A stretch of DNA of 64,000 nt from Pantoea dispersa (GTDB lineage: Bacteria; Pseudomonadota; Gammaproteobacteria; Enterobacterales; Enterobacteriaceae): the NCBI RefSeq assembly GCF_014155765.1, contig NZ_SCKT01000002.1:32427-96426 (forward strand). The letters are read 5' to 3'. The position numbers and the translations under genes were made by a program. The notes under the pieces were generated by a model. That model did no database searches and was not told the DNA's origin. It saw only the letters and a program-made list of their open reading frames with translations. Shown one piece after another: positions 1 through 11,093 of the stretch. Each line of letters opens with the position of its first letter. The stretch's first letter is position 1.

Positions 1-1674
1 AGTAAGCTGCAGTCGCTGTCCGCTGGCGTGAATGTGCCCATCGGCAAACTCTGCACTTTCCGCATCCAGACCCAACTGTGCGGCAACCTTCTCGCGTAGC
101 CGGACGCAGGCCGCATACACCCCGGCCGTGGAAGTATTGGCTCCCCACTGGCCCCCCGAACCCGCCGAGACAGGAAACGCCGAATCGCCGAGCCGCACGC
201 TGACCTGCTCAATCGGCACGCCCATCATCTCGGCTGCCGTCTGGGCGATGATGGTATAGCTGCCGGTGCCGATATCGGTCATGTCGGTTTCGACAGTGAT
301 TGTGCCTTGCGCATCCAGCTGCACGCGCGCGGCAGAGGGCGCCAGCAGGTTGTTACGGAAACCGGCTGCCACGCCCATGCCCACCAGCCAGCGCCCCTCG
401 CGCCGCTGCCCGGGTTGGGCACAGCGCTCAGCCCAGCCAAATTTGCTGGCGCCGGTGCGCAGGCATTGCACCAGCTGGCGGCGTGAAAAGAAGCGCTCCG
501 GATGCAGCGGATCGACCTGTGTATCATTGATGATGCGAAACTCTACCGGGTCGATACCGGCGATGGCGGCCATTTCATCCATGGCAATCTCCAGCGCCAT
601 CAGACCGGGCGCTTCACCCGGCGCACGCATCGCGTTGCCCTCGGGCAGATCGAGTTCGGCGAGGCGCAACCCGGTAAGCCGATTGGCGGCGGCATAGAGT
701 AATTCAGTCTGCTGCACCGCAGTTTCCGGCGTTCCGCCCGGCAGATTACCGGACCAGCTTTCATGGGCAATGGCGGTGAGATGGCCATGCGCATCGGTAG
801 CTAATCGGATGCGCTGCCGCGTTGCTGGCCGGTGCGTGGTGTTGTTGGGGATCATCGGGCGCGGCACCATCACCTTCACCGCGCGTCCCACGGCGCGCGC
901 ACCCAGAGCCGCCAGCAGCGCATCGCTTCGTAAAAACAGTTTGCTGCCAAAGCCACCGCCGACGTAAGGAGACAGCACGCGCACCTTTTCCATCGGCATG
1001 TCGAGTGTGTGCGCCAGGTCGGTGTGGCACCAGTTAATCATCTGATTTGAGGTCCAGACCGTCAGGCGATCGTCCTGCCACAGCGCCATGGAAGCATGCG
1101 GTTCCATCGCCATATGGCTTTGATCGGGCGTGGTGTAGGTGGCGTCCAGCGTAAAGGCTGCGCTGTGCAGGGCAGCATCGACGTCGCCCAATGTTTTATC
1201 CGGCTCACCTTCGGGTGACGTTGTCACTTCAGGTTGGGCCGCTGCGAGATCGTAAGCCCCCGTTTCAGCCTGGCAGTTAACCTTAACCAGCTGCGCGGCC
1301 GCACGTGCCTGCTCGAAAGTCTCCGCAACAACCAGCGCCACAGCCTGGTGATAGTGTTCGATTTGATTATTTGCCAGCAGCGTCGCGGTGTTGCGCTCTG
1401 CCTTGTTGAGCTTGCCGGCGGTTGCTCCGGTGACGATGCCGAGCACGCCCGGTGCCTGTGCTGCAGCATGGGTATCAATCGAGAGAATATTGCCTTTGGC
1501 AACTGGTGCGCCGACCACATAACCGTAGGCCGTATCCGGTGCTTCAGCGTGCCATTCATAGGCGTAATGCGCCGAGCCGGTGGTTTTCAACGGGCCGTCG
1601 ATGCGTGCCAGCGGCTGGCCGACGACGCGCTGCTGGTCGATGGGATTGGCGGTTGCTGGTGTGTCAAATTTCAT
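1..1674 (-). CDS. paoC: Aldehyde oxidoreductase, molybdenum-cofactor subunit PaoC (partial, C-terminus off window)
   Basis: Catalytic subunit of a PaoABC-type molybdo-flavoenzyme that oxidises aldehydes (often aromatic) to acids. The frame stays open from ATG at 1674 to the window edge, about 558 residues; the E. coli protein is about 732, so the last quarter is outside. The translation begins [15 protein letters not shown] and carries family landmarks: the GSAHYAYEW start of the Mo-subunit fold, [11 protein letters not shown] in the glycine-rich cofactor region, and [14 protein letters not shown] in the active-site region. Its ATG overlaps the paoB stop in an ATGA, so the two are translationally coupled. 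The dedicated maturation factor (paoD/xdhC type) would be expected downstream, outside the window. The xanthine dehydrogenase Mo subunit is the alternative, but the partner genes favour Pao. Confidence 0.9.
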   Translation of the reverse strand, partial: MKFDTPATANPIDQQRVVGQPLARIDGPLKTTGSAHYAYEWHAEAPDTAYGYVVGAPVAKGNILSIDTHAAAQAPGVLGIVTGATAGKLNKAERNTATLLANNQIEHYHQAVALVVAETFEQARAAAQLVKVNCQAETGAYDLAAAQPEVTTSPEGEPDKTLGDVDAALHSAAFTLDATYTTPDQSHMAMEPHASMALWQDDRLTVWTSNQMINWCHTDLAHTLDMPMEKVRVLSPYVGGGFGSKLFLRSDALLAALGARAVGRAVKVMVPRPMIPNNTTHRPATRQRIRLATDAHGHLTAIAHESWSGNLPGGTPETAVQQTELLYAAANRLTGLRLAELDLPEGNAMRAPGEAPGLMALEIAMDEMAAIAGIDPVEFRIINDTQVDPLHPERFFSRRQLVQCLRTGASKFGWAERCAQPGQRREGRWLVGMGVAAGFRNNLLAPSAARVQLDAQGTITVETDMTDIGTGSYTIIAQTAAEMMGVPIEQVSVRLGDSAFPVSAGSGGQWGANTSTAGVYAACVRLREKVAAQLGLDAESAEFADGHIHASGQRLQLT

Positions 1675-2627
1675 GCGTTGCTCCTCGCTTCCGCGATCGC
1701 TGAGGCGAGCGTGCGCTGCGCCAGCAACAGTTTGTATCGGTTGGCTTCAGTGGGACGCGCATCAGCAAACAGCACGTCGCAGACCGCCTGTGCCCCGTGA
1801 GGAAGTTGAGCATCCGCCGCCGCGCTGCGCCACGGCTGATGGGCTACGCCGCCGACGGCCACCCGGCCGCCACCCTCAGGCAGGATAACCGCTGCTACTG
1901 AGACCAGCGCAAAGGCGTAAGAAGCGCGATCGCGCACCTTACGGTAAATGTGGGTGCCACCCAGCGGTGCAGGCAGGGTAACCGCGACGATCAGCTCACC
2001 CGGCTGCAGCACGGTTTCGATATGCGGCGTGTCGCCCGGTGCGCAGTAGAATTCAGCGATGGGAATAGCGCGCTGGCTGCCATCAGGGCTGACGGTTTCA
2101 ATCACCGCATCCAGCAGTCGCATCGCCACCGCCATATCGCTGGGATGGGTGGCAATACAGGCTTCGCTGACACCCACCACCGCATGTTGGCGGCTGAATC
2201 CTTCGCGTGCGGCACAGCCCGTACCCGGCTGACGCTTATTACAGGGTTGATTAACATCGTAAAAATAGGGACAGCGCGTGCGCTGCAGCAGGTTGCCAGC
2301 GGTGGTGGCCTGATTGCGCAGCTGGCCTGAAGCGCCCGCCACCAGCGCGCGCGTCAGCACGGCATAGTCGCGCCGGATGCGCGCGTCTGCCGCCAGATCG
2401 GTATTGCGCACCAGCGCACCAATACGTAAGCCGCCCCCGGCGATGGGTTCAATGCTATCCAGCGCCAGTCCGTTAACATCAATCAGGTGCGATGGGGTTT
2501 CAATTTCCAGCTTCATCAAATCGAGCAGATTGGTACCGCCGGCAATAAAGCGTGCGCCTGGATGCTGCATCGCGCTGCTGGCAGCCTGTGCGGGCGTCGC
2601 AGCCCGTTCAAAGGTAAAGGCTCTCAT
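1671..2627 (-). CDS. paoB: Aldehyde oxidoreductase, FAD and [4Fe-4S] subunit PaoB
   Basis: 318 residues, normal for PaoB. It passes electrons from the iron-sulfur subunit to FAD and the external acceptor. The FAD-binding motif [12 protein letters not shown] lies at residues 28-39. The insert that distinguishes PaoB from ordinary xanthine dehydrogenase FAD subunits is present, with four cysteines at 119, 129, 138 and 157 ([20 protein letters not shown] followed by CAA, then [10 protein letters not shown]). In E. coli PaoB such cysteines hold an additional [4Fe-4S] cluster. Both junctions are ATGA overlaps (with paoA at 2624-2627 and paoC at 1671-1674), so the three subunits are made from one message in step. 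Confidence 0.93.
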   Translation of the reverse strand: MRAFTFERAATPAQAASSAMQHPGARFIAGGTNLLDLMKLEIETPSHLIDVNGLALDSIEPIAGGGLRIGALVRNTDLAADARIRRDYAVLTRALVAGASGQLRNQATTAGNLLQRTRCPYFYDVNQPCNKRQPGTGCAAREGFSRQHAVVGVSEACIATHPSDMAVAMRLLDAVIETVSPDGSQRAIPIAEFYCAPGDTPHIETVLQPGELIVAVTLPAPLGGTHIYRKVRDRASYAFALVSVAAVILPEGGGRVAVGGVAHQPWRSAAADAQLPHGAQAVCDVLFADARPTEANRYKLLLAQRTLASAIAEARSNA

Positions 2628-3244
2628 GCTTTCTGGCCTCCGGCGTACTCTTCAATGGCGGCAAGAATGTTGGCATAGGCGCCGCAGCGGCAGATGTTGC
2701 CGCTCATGCGCTCACGAATTTCGTCATCGCTCAGCGCTGGCGCGGCAGTCAGATCGCCCGTGACATGGCTGGGAATGCCCGCCGCAATTTCCTGCAGCAC
2801 CGCCAGCGAGGAGCAGATTTGCCCCGGCGTGCAGTAGCCGCACTGATAGCCGTCGTGGCGGATAAAGGCGGACTGCAGCGGGTGCAGATCATCAGGCGTG
2901 CCGACGCCTTCAATGGTGGTCACTTCGGCATCCTGCTGCATCACCGCGAGAGTGAGGCAGGCGTTGATGCGCCGGCCATTGACCAGCACGGTACAGGCAC
3001 CGCACTGGCCGTGATCGCAGCCTTTTTTGGTGCCGGTCAGATGTAAATGTTCGCGCAGCGCGTCCAGCAGCGTGGTGCGGGTATCGACGTTCAGCTGCTG
3101 AGGTTCACCGTTCACCTGCAGCGTGACCGGCACCGTGACAGGGGCCGGCGCGGCGGAACCGGCACCGGCTGTCAGCCGGGCTCGCTCTGTCTCTTCCTGC
3201 TGCGGTGAATACCGCTGCGTCTTCTCATCGCGTGGGTTGCTCAT
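2624..3244 (-). CDS. paoA: Aldehyde oxidoreductase, 2x[2Fe-2S] subunit PaoA
   Basis: I place the start at ATG 3244 ([10 protein letters not shown]) because GGAGG sits nine bases upstream and the reading matches the family there; a longer in-frame extension to 3427 has no such support. The product has 206 residues. Plant-type [2Fe-2S] ligands are C76, C81, C84 and C96 ([10 protein letters not shown]); the second cluster uses C135, C138, C185 and C187 (CGYC and CRC). E. coli PaoA has about 20 more residues, including a twin-arginine export signal. Here the N-terminus ([20 protein letters not shown]) has no RR motif and no hydrophobic stretch, so export by Tat is not supported. It is first in the paoABC operon, divergent from scrK. 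Confidence 0.92.
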   Translation of the reverse strand: MSNPRDEKTQRYSPQQEETERARLTAGAGSAAPAPVTVPVTLQVNGEPQQLNVDTRTTLLDALREHLHLTGTKKGCDHGQCGACTVLVNGRRINACLTLAVMQQDAEVTTIEGVGTPDDLHPLQSAFIRHDGYQCGYCTPGQICSSLAVLQEIAAGIPSHVTGDLTAAPALSDDEIRERMSGNICRCGAYANILAAIEEYAGGQKA

Positions 3245-3445
3245 GCCTTTGCCTCCGGACAAGTGGCGAAATGAAATCTCAATGACACCGATTTTTATAA
3301 GGTTTTGGAAAACTTTAAGCATAGACGTCAATACGCAGACGACCACGCGGCAGGGGAAAACCGATCCCAGCAACGGACAAGTCTGAAGCCTGCCGGACTG
3401 TTCACGGTGACAAAGACCCATATTCATGATTAATATGAATGCTTT

Positions 3446-3461
3446 GCTAAACCGTTTTAGC
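3446..3461. promoter_or_regulatory. ScrR operator O1 upstream of scrK
   Basis: The near-palindrome GCTAAACCGTTTTAGC lies 19 bases before the scrK start. Two relatives with the same CTAAA/TTTAG arms lie upstream of scrY. LacI-family repressors such as ScrR bind sites of this kind and release them with fructose or fructose-1-phosphate. The position suggests repression of scrK; the divergent paoA promoter may also feel it. Confidence 0.75.
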
Positions 3462-3480
3462 GATTAAGTGAGACTGAATC

Positions 3481-4407
3481 ATGATGAAACGTATCTGGTG
3501 TCTTGGTGATGCCGTAGTGGATTTGCTGCCTGATGACGCGGGCCGTTTGTTGCAGTGTCCCGGCGGCGCGCCCGCCAACGTGGCAGTGGGTATCGCCCGG
3601 CTGGCGGGTAACAGCGGATTTATCGGACGGGTGGGTGACGATCCTTTTGGCCAGTTTTTGTGTCGCACGCTGGCGCAGGAAAAGGTGGATGTTTCCCATA
3701 TGCGCAAAGATGTGCAGCAGCGCACCTCCACGGTGGTCGTGGCCCTGGATGAGTACGGTGAGCGTACCTTCACTTTCATGGTGCGCCCCAGCGCCGACTT
3801 GTTTCTCACGCCAGACGATTTGCCGCGGTTTCAGTGTGGCGAGTGGCTGCACTGCTGTTCGATTGCGTTACTCGCCGAGCCGTCGCGCACGGCGGCGTTA
3901 ACCGCCATGCAGCGCGTGCGTGAGGCGGGCGGTTTTGTCAGCTTCGATCCGAATATCCGTCTTGATTTGTGGTCCGATGCGGCGGAGTTGCTGCAATGCC
4001 TCAGTGCGGCCCTGCAACGGGCGGATGTGGTGAAGCTCTCCGTGGAAGAACTGGCCTTTATGACGGACACCGCCGACATTGACAGCGGCATCGCGCAACT
4101 GGCGCAGCGCTTCTCTCTTAAATTGTTATTAGTCACGCAGGGCAGCGCTGGCGTGCGTGCCTGTTTTAATGGCCGGCAAACTCACTATCCAGCGCGCGCG
4201 GTGATCAGCGTGGATACCACCGGTGCCGGCGATGCCTTCGTGGCGGGACTGCTGTGGGAAATGGCGCAGCGGGGTCTGCCGGCGGATGAAGCGCAGCTGG
4301 CGGCCTGCCTGCGCACGGCGCAGGTGTGTGGGGCGCTGGCCACTACCGCCAAAGGCGCGATGACCGCGTTACCCAACTATCAACAGCTACAGCAGCATAG
4401 TATCTGA
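3481..4407 (+). CDS. scrK: Fructokinase ScrK
   Basis: ATP-dependent fructokinase of the PfkB/ribokinase family. It phosphorylates the fructose released when ScrB cleaves sucrose-6-phosphate. Length is 308 residues, as in enteric ScrK. The N-terminal sugar-binding signature PGGAPANVAVGIARLAG begins near residue 27, and the C-terminal signature DTTGAGD is at 245-251, with D251 the expected catalytic base. Start chosen at the first of two adjacent ATGs. It begins the sucrose cluster, has its own operator at 3446-3461, and is separated from scrY by a 159-bp control region. Confidence 0.95.
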   Translation: MMKRIWCLGDAVVDLLPDDAGRLLQCPGGAPANVAVGIARLAGNSGFIGRVGDDPFGQFLCRTLAQEKVDVSHMRKDVQQRTSTVVVALDEYGERTFTFMVRPSADLFLTPDDLPRFQCGEWLHCCSIALLAEPSRTAALTAMQRVREAGGFVSFDPNIRLDLWSDAAELLQCLSAALQRADVVKLSVEELAFMTDTADIDSGIAQLAQRFSLKLLLVTQGSAGVRACFNGRQTHYPARAVISVDTTGAGDAFVAGLLWEMAQRGLPADEAQLAACLRTAQVCGALATTAKGAMTALPNYQQLQQHSI

Positions 4408-4427
4408 GCCCGCCGTTTTCCCTGTTT

Positions 4428-4443
4428 TGCGATGTATCTCACA
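4428..4443. promoter_or_regulatory. CRP binding site upstream of scrYAB
   Basis: TGCGATGTATCTCACA matches the CRP consensus TGTGA-N6-TCACA at nine of ten conserved positions with the correct spacing. It ends three bases before the first ScrR operator of the scrY control region, which fits catabolite control plus sucrose-specific repression. Confidence 0.7.
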
Positions 4444-4446
4444 TCC

Positions 4447-4462
4447 ACTAAATCGGTTTAGC
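4447..4462. promoter_or_regulatory. ScrR operator O2 upstream of scrY
   Basis: ACTAAATCGGTTTAGC shares its core CTAAATCGGTTTAGC with O3, exactly 60 bp downstream, and resembles O1 before scrK. The repeated dyad in a promoter region beside a LacI-type repressor gene supports an operator. Confidence 0.78.
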
Positions 4463-4506
4463 AAAATCCATTGCGCTTTAAAAAATGGCACCGCTATGAT
4501 GCGGTG

Positions 4507-6093
<1,587 letters not shown>

Positions 6094-6098
6094 TGAAA

Positions 6099-6116
6099 CG
6101 GCCCGCATGCGGGCCG
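6099..6116 (+). other. Intercistronic stem-loop between scrY and scrA
   Basis: CGGCCCGCATGCGGGCCG is a perfect 18-bp palindrome just after the scrY stop, with no following T-run. It is unlikely to be a full terminator; it may stabilise scrY mRNA and lower scrA expression. Confidence 0.6.
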
Positions 6117-6157
6117 CTTAGCGCATGATGGCATAACAACCAAAAACAGAGGTTACT

Positions 6158-7528
6158 ATGGATTTTGTTACTCTTTCCCGGTCGCTGCTGCCGCTGCTGG
6201 GAGGCCGGGAAAATATCGCCAGTGCGGCGCACTGTGCCACACGTTTGCGCCTGGTACTGGTGGATGATGCCAAAGCCGACACCGCCGCGATTGGCAAACT
6301 GGAGGGTGTGAAGGGCTGTTTTCGCAATGCCGGACAGCTGCAGGTGATTTTTGGCACTGGCGTGGTGAATAAAGTGTATGCCGCGTTTATCCGCGAAGCT
6401 GGCATCAGTGAAACCAGTAAATCTGAAGCCGCGGACATCGCCGCGCGCAAGCTCAATCCGTTCCAGCGTATTGCGCGTCTGCTGTCGAACATTTTTGTAC
6501 CGATCATCCCGGCGATTGTGGCCTCTGGCCTGCTGATGGGACTGCTCGGCATGGTTAAAACCTACGGCTGGGTTAACCCCGACAACGCGCTGTATATCAT
6601 GCTGGATATGTGCAGCTCGGCGGCCTTTATTATCCTGCCAATCCTGATTGGCTTCACCGCGGCGCGTGAGTTTGGCGGTAACCCGTTCCTCGGCGCCACG
6701 CTCGGCGGCATCCTGACGCATCCGGCGCTCACCAACGCCTGGGGCGTGGCGGCCGGCTTCCATACCATGAACTTTTTCGGTATCGAAGTGGCGATGATCG
6801 GCTACCAGGGCACGGTGTTTCCGGTGCTGCTGGCGGTGTGGTTTATGAGCGTGCTGGAGAAGCAGCTGCGCCGGGTGATTCCGGACGCGCTGGATCTGAT
6901 CCTGACGCCGTTCCTGACGGTGATTATCGCCGGCTTCGTTGCGCTGCTGGTGATTGGTCCGGCAGGGCGGATGCTGGGCGATGGTATTTCATTCGTCCTC
7001 AGCACGCTGATTGCCCATGCCGGCTGGCTGGCCGGACTGGTGTTTGGCGGGCTTTACTCAGTTATCGTGATCACCGGCGTGCACCACAGCTTCCATGCGA
7101 TTGAAGCCGGGCTGCTGGGCAATCCGGCGATTGGCGTCAACTTCCTGCTGCCGATTTGGGCGATGGCTAACGTGGCGCAGGGCGGTGCCTGTCTGGCGGT
7201 ATGGTTCAAAACCAAAGATGTGAAAATCAAAGCGATTTCGCTGCCGTCCGGCTTTTCAGCGCTGCTGGGTATTACCGAGGCGGCGATTTTCGGTATCAAC
7301 CTGCGCTTTATGAAACCCTTTATCGCCGGCCTGATTGGCGGCGCGCTGGGCGGGGCCTGGGTAGTGTCGGTGCATGTGTACATGACGGCTGTCGGTCTGA
7401 CCGGGCTGCCGGGCATGGCGATTGTGCAGGCCAGTTCGTTGCTTAACTATGCCATTGGCATGGTGATTGCGTTCAGCAGCGCATTTATGATCTCTTATCT
7501 GCTCAAATACAAAACGGACGCGGAATAA
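6158..7528 (+). CDS. scrA: PTS sucrose-specific EIIBC component ScrA
   Basis: Inner-membrane permease that imports sucrose and phosphorylates it to sucrose-6-phosphate. 456 residues: an EIIB domain at about 1-90, with the phosphocysteine C26 in AHCATRLRLVL, then a multi-span EIIC domain from about 105 (LLSNIFVPIIPAIVASGLLM) to the end. There is no EIIA domain; enteric ScrA borrows EIIA-Glc (Crr), which is not in this window. The stop overlaps the scrB start by one base (TAATG), so translation is coupled. Confidence 0.95.
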   Translation: MDFVTLSRSLLPLLGGRENIASAAHCATRLRLVLVDDAKADTAAIGKLEGVKGCFRNAGQLQVIFGTGVVNKVYAAFIREAGISETSKSEAADIAARKLNPFQRIARLLSNIFVPIIPAIVASGLLMGLLGMVKTYGWVNPDNALYIMLDMCSSAAFIILPILIGFTAAREFGGNPFLGATLGGILTHPALTNAWGVAAGFHTMNFFGIEVAMIGYQGTVFPVLLAVWFMSVLEKQLRRVIPDALDLILTPFLTVIIAGFVALLVIGPAGRMLGDGISFVLSTLIAHAGWLAGLVFGGLYSVIVITGVHHSFHAIEAGLLGNPAIGVNFLLPIWAMANVAQGGACLAVWFKTKDVKIKAISLPSGFSALLGITEAAIFGINLRFMKPFIAGLIGGALGGAWVVSVHVYMTAVGLTGLPGMAIVQASSLLNYAIGMVIAFSSAFMISYLLKYKTDAE

Positions 7529-8937
7529 TGGCGGCTTCTACATTGTTACCCGATATTTTACAGGCGGTGATGCGCGGTCAGCCGCGCGCGCTGAGCGACC
7601 CGCATTATCCGGGCTGGCATCTGGCACCCGTCACCGGATTGCTTAACGATCCGAACGGCTTTATCCACTTCGCCGGGCGTTACCATCTGTTCTATCAGTG
7701 GAATGCGCTGGGCTGTCAGCATCAGCATAAATGCTGGGGCCACTGGAGTTCCGCCGATCTGCTGCAATGGCAGCATGAACCCATAGCGCTAATGCCGGAT
7801 GAAGAGTATGACCGCAGCGGCTGCTATTCGGGCAGCGCCGTTGATGACAATGGCGCGCTGACGTTGATCTATACCGGCAACGTGAAGTTTGCCGATGGCG
7901 CGCGTACCGCCTGGCAGTGTCTGGCGGTGCAGAATGCGCAGGGCGGCTTTGACAAACTCGGGCCGGTGATCGCGCTGCCCGACGGCTATACCGGACACGT
8001 GCGCGACCCGAAAGTGTGGCGGCATGGCGAGCACTGGTTCATGGTGCTGGGCGCGCAGGATTTGCAAAAGCAGGGCAAAGTATTGCTGCTGCGCTCGGCG
8101 GACCTGCGGCAGTGGCACAATCTGGGCGAGATTGCCGGCAGCGGCCTGAACGGGCTGGCGGCAGCCAGTTATATGTGGGAATGCCCCGACATGTTTACCC
8201 TCGGCGATAGTACGTTCCTGATTTGCTGCCCGCAGGGGCTTGCCCAGGAACAGCATCGTTTTCTCAATGCACATCCGAGCGCGTGGCTGTCCGGCGATCT
8301 GGATTATGCTAACGCCCGCTTTAGCCATGGCGAATTGCATGAGCTTGACGCCGGTTTCGAGTTTTACGCGCCGCAAACCACGCTAACCGCCGACGGACGC
8401 CGGCTGCTGGTGGGCTGGATGGGCGTGCCGGACGGCGAGGAGATGCTGCAGCCCACGGTGGCCAATGGCTGGATCCATCAGATGACCTGCGTGCGCGAAC
8501 TGGGCACGCGTGATGGCCGGCTGTTCCAGCGTCCGGTCACTGAACTGCAGGCGCTGCGCAGCGCTGAACAGCACTATCAGGGGCCAGCCGCCGATGCGCC
8601 GGTCATTGATGCGCAGCGGCTGGAATTACTGCTGAGCGGGCAGGGCGACATCACCCTGGATTTCGCCGACCAGCTACGGCTGGAGTGGCGCGCCGAGGGG
8701 CTGCGGCTCGCACGGCGCAGTCAGGCAAACGGCGAGTGGCAGTTCCGTTACTGGCGCGGCGCGGTGAGTCAGCTCCAGTTACTGTGCGATCACTCCAGCG
8801 TCGAGATTTTCATTAATGAAGGGGAAGGGGTGATGAGCAGCCGCTACTTCCCGGCGCATCCGGCGCAATTAACCCTGACCGGACACGCAGAAGTGACGGC
8901 GCGCTACTGGTCGTTGCGGCCGGGCATGGTAGAATAA
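7528..8937 (+). CDS. scrB: Sucrose-6-phosphate hydrolase ScrB (GH32)
   Basis: Intracellular invertase that splits sucrose-6-phosphate into glucose-6-phosphate and fructose. 469 residues, typical. The three GH32 acidic motifs are visible: LLNDPNG with nucleophile D41, RDP with transition-state stabiliser D160, and WECPD with acid/base E218. A five-bladed propeller is expected in the first 300 residues and a beta-sandwich after it. The fructose product goes to ScrK. No other gene lies between it and scrR. Confidence 0.95.
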   Translation: MAASTLLPDILQAVMRGQPRALSDPHYPGWHLAPVTGLLNDPNGFIHFAGRYHLFYQWNALGCQHQHKCWGHWSSADLLQWQHEPIALMPDEEYDRSGCYSGSAVDDNGALTLIYTGNVKFADGARTAWQCLAVQNAQGGFDKLGPVIALPDGYTGHVRDPKVWRHGEHWFMVLGAQDLQKQGKVLLLRSADLRQWHNLGEIAGSGLNGLAAASYMWECPDMFTLGDSTFLICCPQGLAQEQHRFLNAHPSAWLSGDLDYANARFSHGELHELDAGFEFYAPQTTLTADGRRLLVGWMGVPDGEEMLQPTVANGWIHQMTCVRELGTRDGRLFQRPVTELQALRSAEQHYQGPAADAPVIDAQRLELLLSGQGDITLDFADQLRLEWRAEGLRLARRSQANGEWQFRYWRGAVSQLQLLCDHSSVEIFINEGEGVMSSRYFPAHPAQLTLTGHAEVTARYWSLRPGMVE

Positions 8938-8966
8938 GTCATTGTTTCCTTAACCGATGCACTGAC

Positions 8967-9977
8967 GTGAGAAAAACCAAACGCGTTACCATAGCGGATA
9001 TCGCCGCGCTGGCGGGGGTGTCCAAAGCCACCGCCAGCCTGGTGCTGAATGGCCGTGGCAAAGAGTTGCGCGTGGCGAAAGAGACGCGTGAACGGGTACT
9101 GACGCTGGCGCGCGAACATCACTACCAGGCCAGTATTCACGCGCGCTCGCTGCGCGATAATCGCAGCCATACGCTGGGTTTAGTGGTGCCGGAGATCACC
9201 AACCATGGTTTTGCCGTGTTCTCGCACGCGCTGGAAAATCTGTGTCGCGAGGCGGGCTTACAGCTGCTGATCTCCTGCACTGACGAGAACGCCGGGCAGG
9301 AGCGGGTGGTGGTGGATAATCTGGTGGCGCGTCAGGTTGATGGGCTGATTGTGGCGTCCAGCATGTTAAGCGACAGTGACTACGTCAAACTGAGCGATCA
9401 ACTGCCGATCGTGCTGTTTGACCGCTACGTTAATGATACGCAACTGCCGCTGGTGATGACCGATTCGGTCACGCCGACTGCCGAGCTGGTGGAACGGCTG
9501 GCGCGCGCCAATCCGGATGAGATTTATTTCCTCGGCGGTCAGCCGCGTCTGTCACCCACCAAAGATCGTCTGGCCGGTTTTATGCAGGGTCTCGAACGGG
9601 CAGGTGTGACGCCGCGGCCGGAGTGGATCATTCACGGCAACTATCACCCAAGCAGCGGTTATGAAATGTTTGCCGCACTGTGCGCCCGGCTGGGGCGTCC
9701 GCCCAAAGCGATTTTTACCGCCGCCTGCGGTCTGCTGGAAGGAGTGTTGCGTTACATGAGCCAGCATCACCTGCTGCACAGCGACATCCGCGTGGCCAGC
9801 TTTGACGACCACTACCTGTATGACTCACTAACTCTGCCGATCGATACCGTCGAACAGGATGTGCCGCGCCTGGCGCAGGAGTGTTTTACGCTGCTCACTA
9901 CCATGATTAACAGCGATGAACCCATCAGCCAGCATACCGTGCTGCCGGCAACGCTGCGGCTGCGCTTTGGCAGGTAG
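8967..9977 (+). CDS. scrR: Sucrose operon repressor ScrR (LacI family)
   Basis: 336 residues from a GTG start at 8967. Residues 1-60 form the LacI helix-turn-helix and hinge ([19 protein letters not shown]); the rest is the periplasmic-binding-protein-like sensor and dimer domain. It closely resembles enteric ScrR, for example in [15 protein letters not shown] and [15 protein letters not shown]. Its predicted targets are the three operators at 3446, 4447 and 4507. It is the last gene of the cluster, 29 bases after scrB, and ends facing mgtC. Confidence 0.93.
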   Translation: MRKTKRVTIADIAALAGVSKATASLVLNGRGKELRVAKETRERVLTLAREHHYQASIHARSLRDNRSHTLGLVVPEITNHGFAVFSHALENLCREAGLQLLISCTDENAGQERVVVDNLVARQVDGLIVASSMLSDSDYVKLSDQLPIVLFDRYVNDTQLPLVMTDSVTPTAELVERLARANPDEIYFLGGQPRLSPTKDRLAGFMQGLERAGVTPRPEWIIHGNYHPSSGYEMFAALCARLGRPPKAIFTAACGLLEGVLRYMSQHHLLHSDIRVASFDDHYLYDSLTLPIDTVEQDVPRLAQECFTLLTTMINSDEPISQHTVLPATLRLRFGR

Positions 9978-10001
9978 CGCAGCCGCATCGCGTTTAACGA
10001 C

Positions 10002-10706
10002 TCAATCGGTCTCCGGCTCACACACCTGCCATCTGACCGAGCTGACGCCTTTTTCCAGGCTGATGCGGCTGACCAGATTTTCCAGCTGATCGGTCAGGCT
10101 GGGTTTACCCAGCACTTCCGCATTCACCGCCATGCGGTGTGAGGGTTCCAGATCCTCACTGTGCAGGGATTGCAGCCGCAGACCGCTGCCGCCAAGGCTG
10201 TGCAGCATCAGGCTGCGCACCTGTACCTCATCGGTCGCCAGACAGATGATCTGCACTTTGTAATACTGGCTGGCGTCCTCCGCAGTAATGATGCTTTGCC
10301 GGTTGATGCCCTGTGCCAGTTCGCGCAGCAGGATGTTGGCGCACAGAATTACTACGCAACCGATGCCTGCTTCCAGCAGCAAGCCCATGCTGCATAACAC
10401 GCCAATCGCCGCGGTGCACCACAGCGTGGCGGCGGTGTTAAGGCCGCGCACATTCAGGCCATCGCGCATGATGACGCCACCGCCGAGGAAGCCAATGCCG
10501 GAAACCACATAGGCCGCCACGCGCGAGGCATCTGCGGCAATTCCCGGTACGCTTTGCGTCATCAGCACAAACAAACAGGCACCGGTGCTGACCAGCGCAT
10601 TGGTGCGCAGCCCGGTCAGGCGCTGGCGCAGCTGGCGCTCGCTGCCAATCAGCGCGCCCAGAATCAGCGCGACCGTGACGCGCAATAAAAAGATTTTCCA
10701 GTCCAT
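10002..10706 (-). CDS. mgtC: MgtC/SapB-family membrane protein with C-terminal domain
   Basis: I place the start at ATG 10706 (MDWKIFLLRV), giving 234 residues, as in Salmonella MgtC (231); a longer frame to 10811 reads through a proline-rich stretch with no homology. The N-terminal 130 residues form about five membrane segments with the family motifs GALIGSERQLRQRLTGLRTN, GIGFLGGGVIMRDG and VRGLNTAATLW. A soluble ACT-like C-terminal domain follows, which separates true MgtC from shorter SapB/YhiD proteins. MgtC proteins inhibit the F-ATPase and are needed in low magnesium or inside hosts; in Salmonella PhoP drives the gene. The gene stands alone, convergent with scrR. Confidence 0.85.
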   Translation of the reverse strand: MDWKIFLLRVTVALILGALIGSERQLRQRLTGLRTNALVSTGACLFVLMTQSVPGIAADASRVAAYVVSGIGFLGGGVIMRDGLNVRGLNTAATLWCTAAIGVLCSMGLLLEAGIGCVVILCANILLRELAQGINRQSIITAEDASQYYKVQIICLATDEVQVRSLMLHSLGGSGLRLQSLHSEDLEPSHRMAVNAEVLGKPSLTDQLENLVSRISLEKGVSSVRWQVCEPETD

Positions 10707-11093
10707 GTCAGACCTCACTCCATCACCGGCGGGCAATGAATGCTCAGAGTTATAAGAATGGATTACAGCGGGGCCAGACAGAACGCAGGAAAAAGGGGGA
10801 GGAAAATCCACCGTCTTAACGCAGGGCTAAGACAGCGATGAGGCTATCTCAGCATCGGCACCGATTGTAATCGTGTGGGACAGGTGTCCAATTGTGTATC
10901 CTCATCAGTAAAAATTTCGCCGGCATTGTAGACGCTTTGATGCGCCAGAGCGAAGACAAATCGCGCATCGTTTAAGCGGGGTTGAACAGGCATGAGATAA
11001 TCACGCGTTTTCACCACAATCAGGCTGGAGTATCTGCTAAAAAACGTTTCATAATTAATTATCTGCGCTCATCCAAATACCCTAAGGTCTGAC
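10707..11093. other. Intergenic control region between divergent mgtC and the 2H phosphoesterase gene
   Basis: No gene of its own. On the mgtC side it is long enough for a 5' leader, which in Salmonella is about 260 bases and senses Mg and proline. A degenerate PhoP-box-like pair (TGTTCA-N5-GCTTAA on the minus strand, 10972-10988) sits at that distance; the match is 9 of 12, so weak. AGGTCTGAC precedes the 11094 ATG. Confidence 0.35.
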
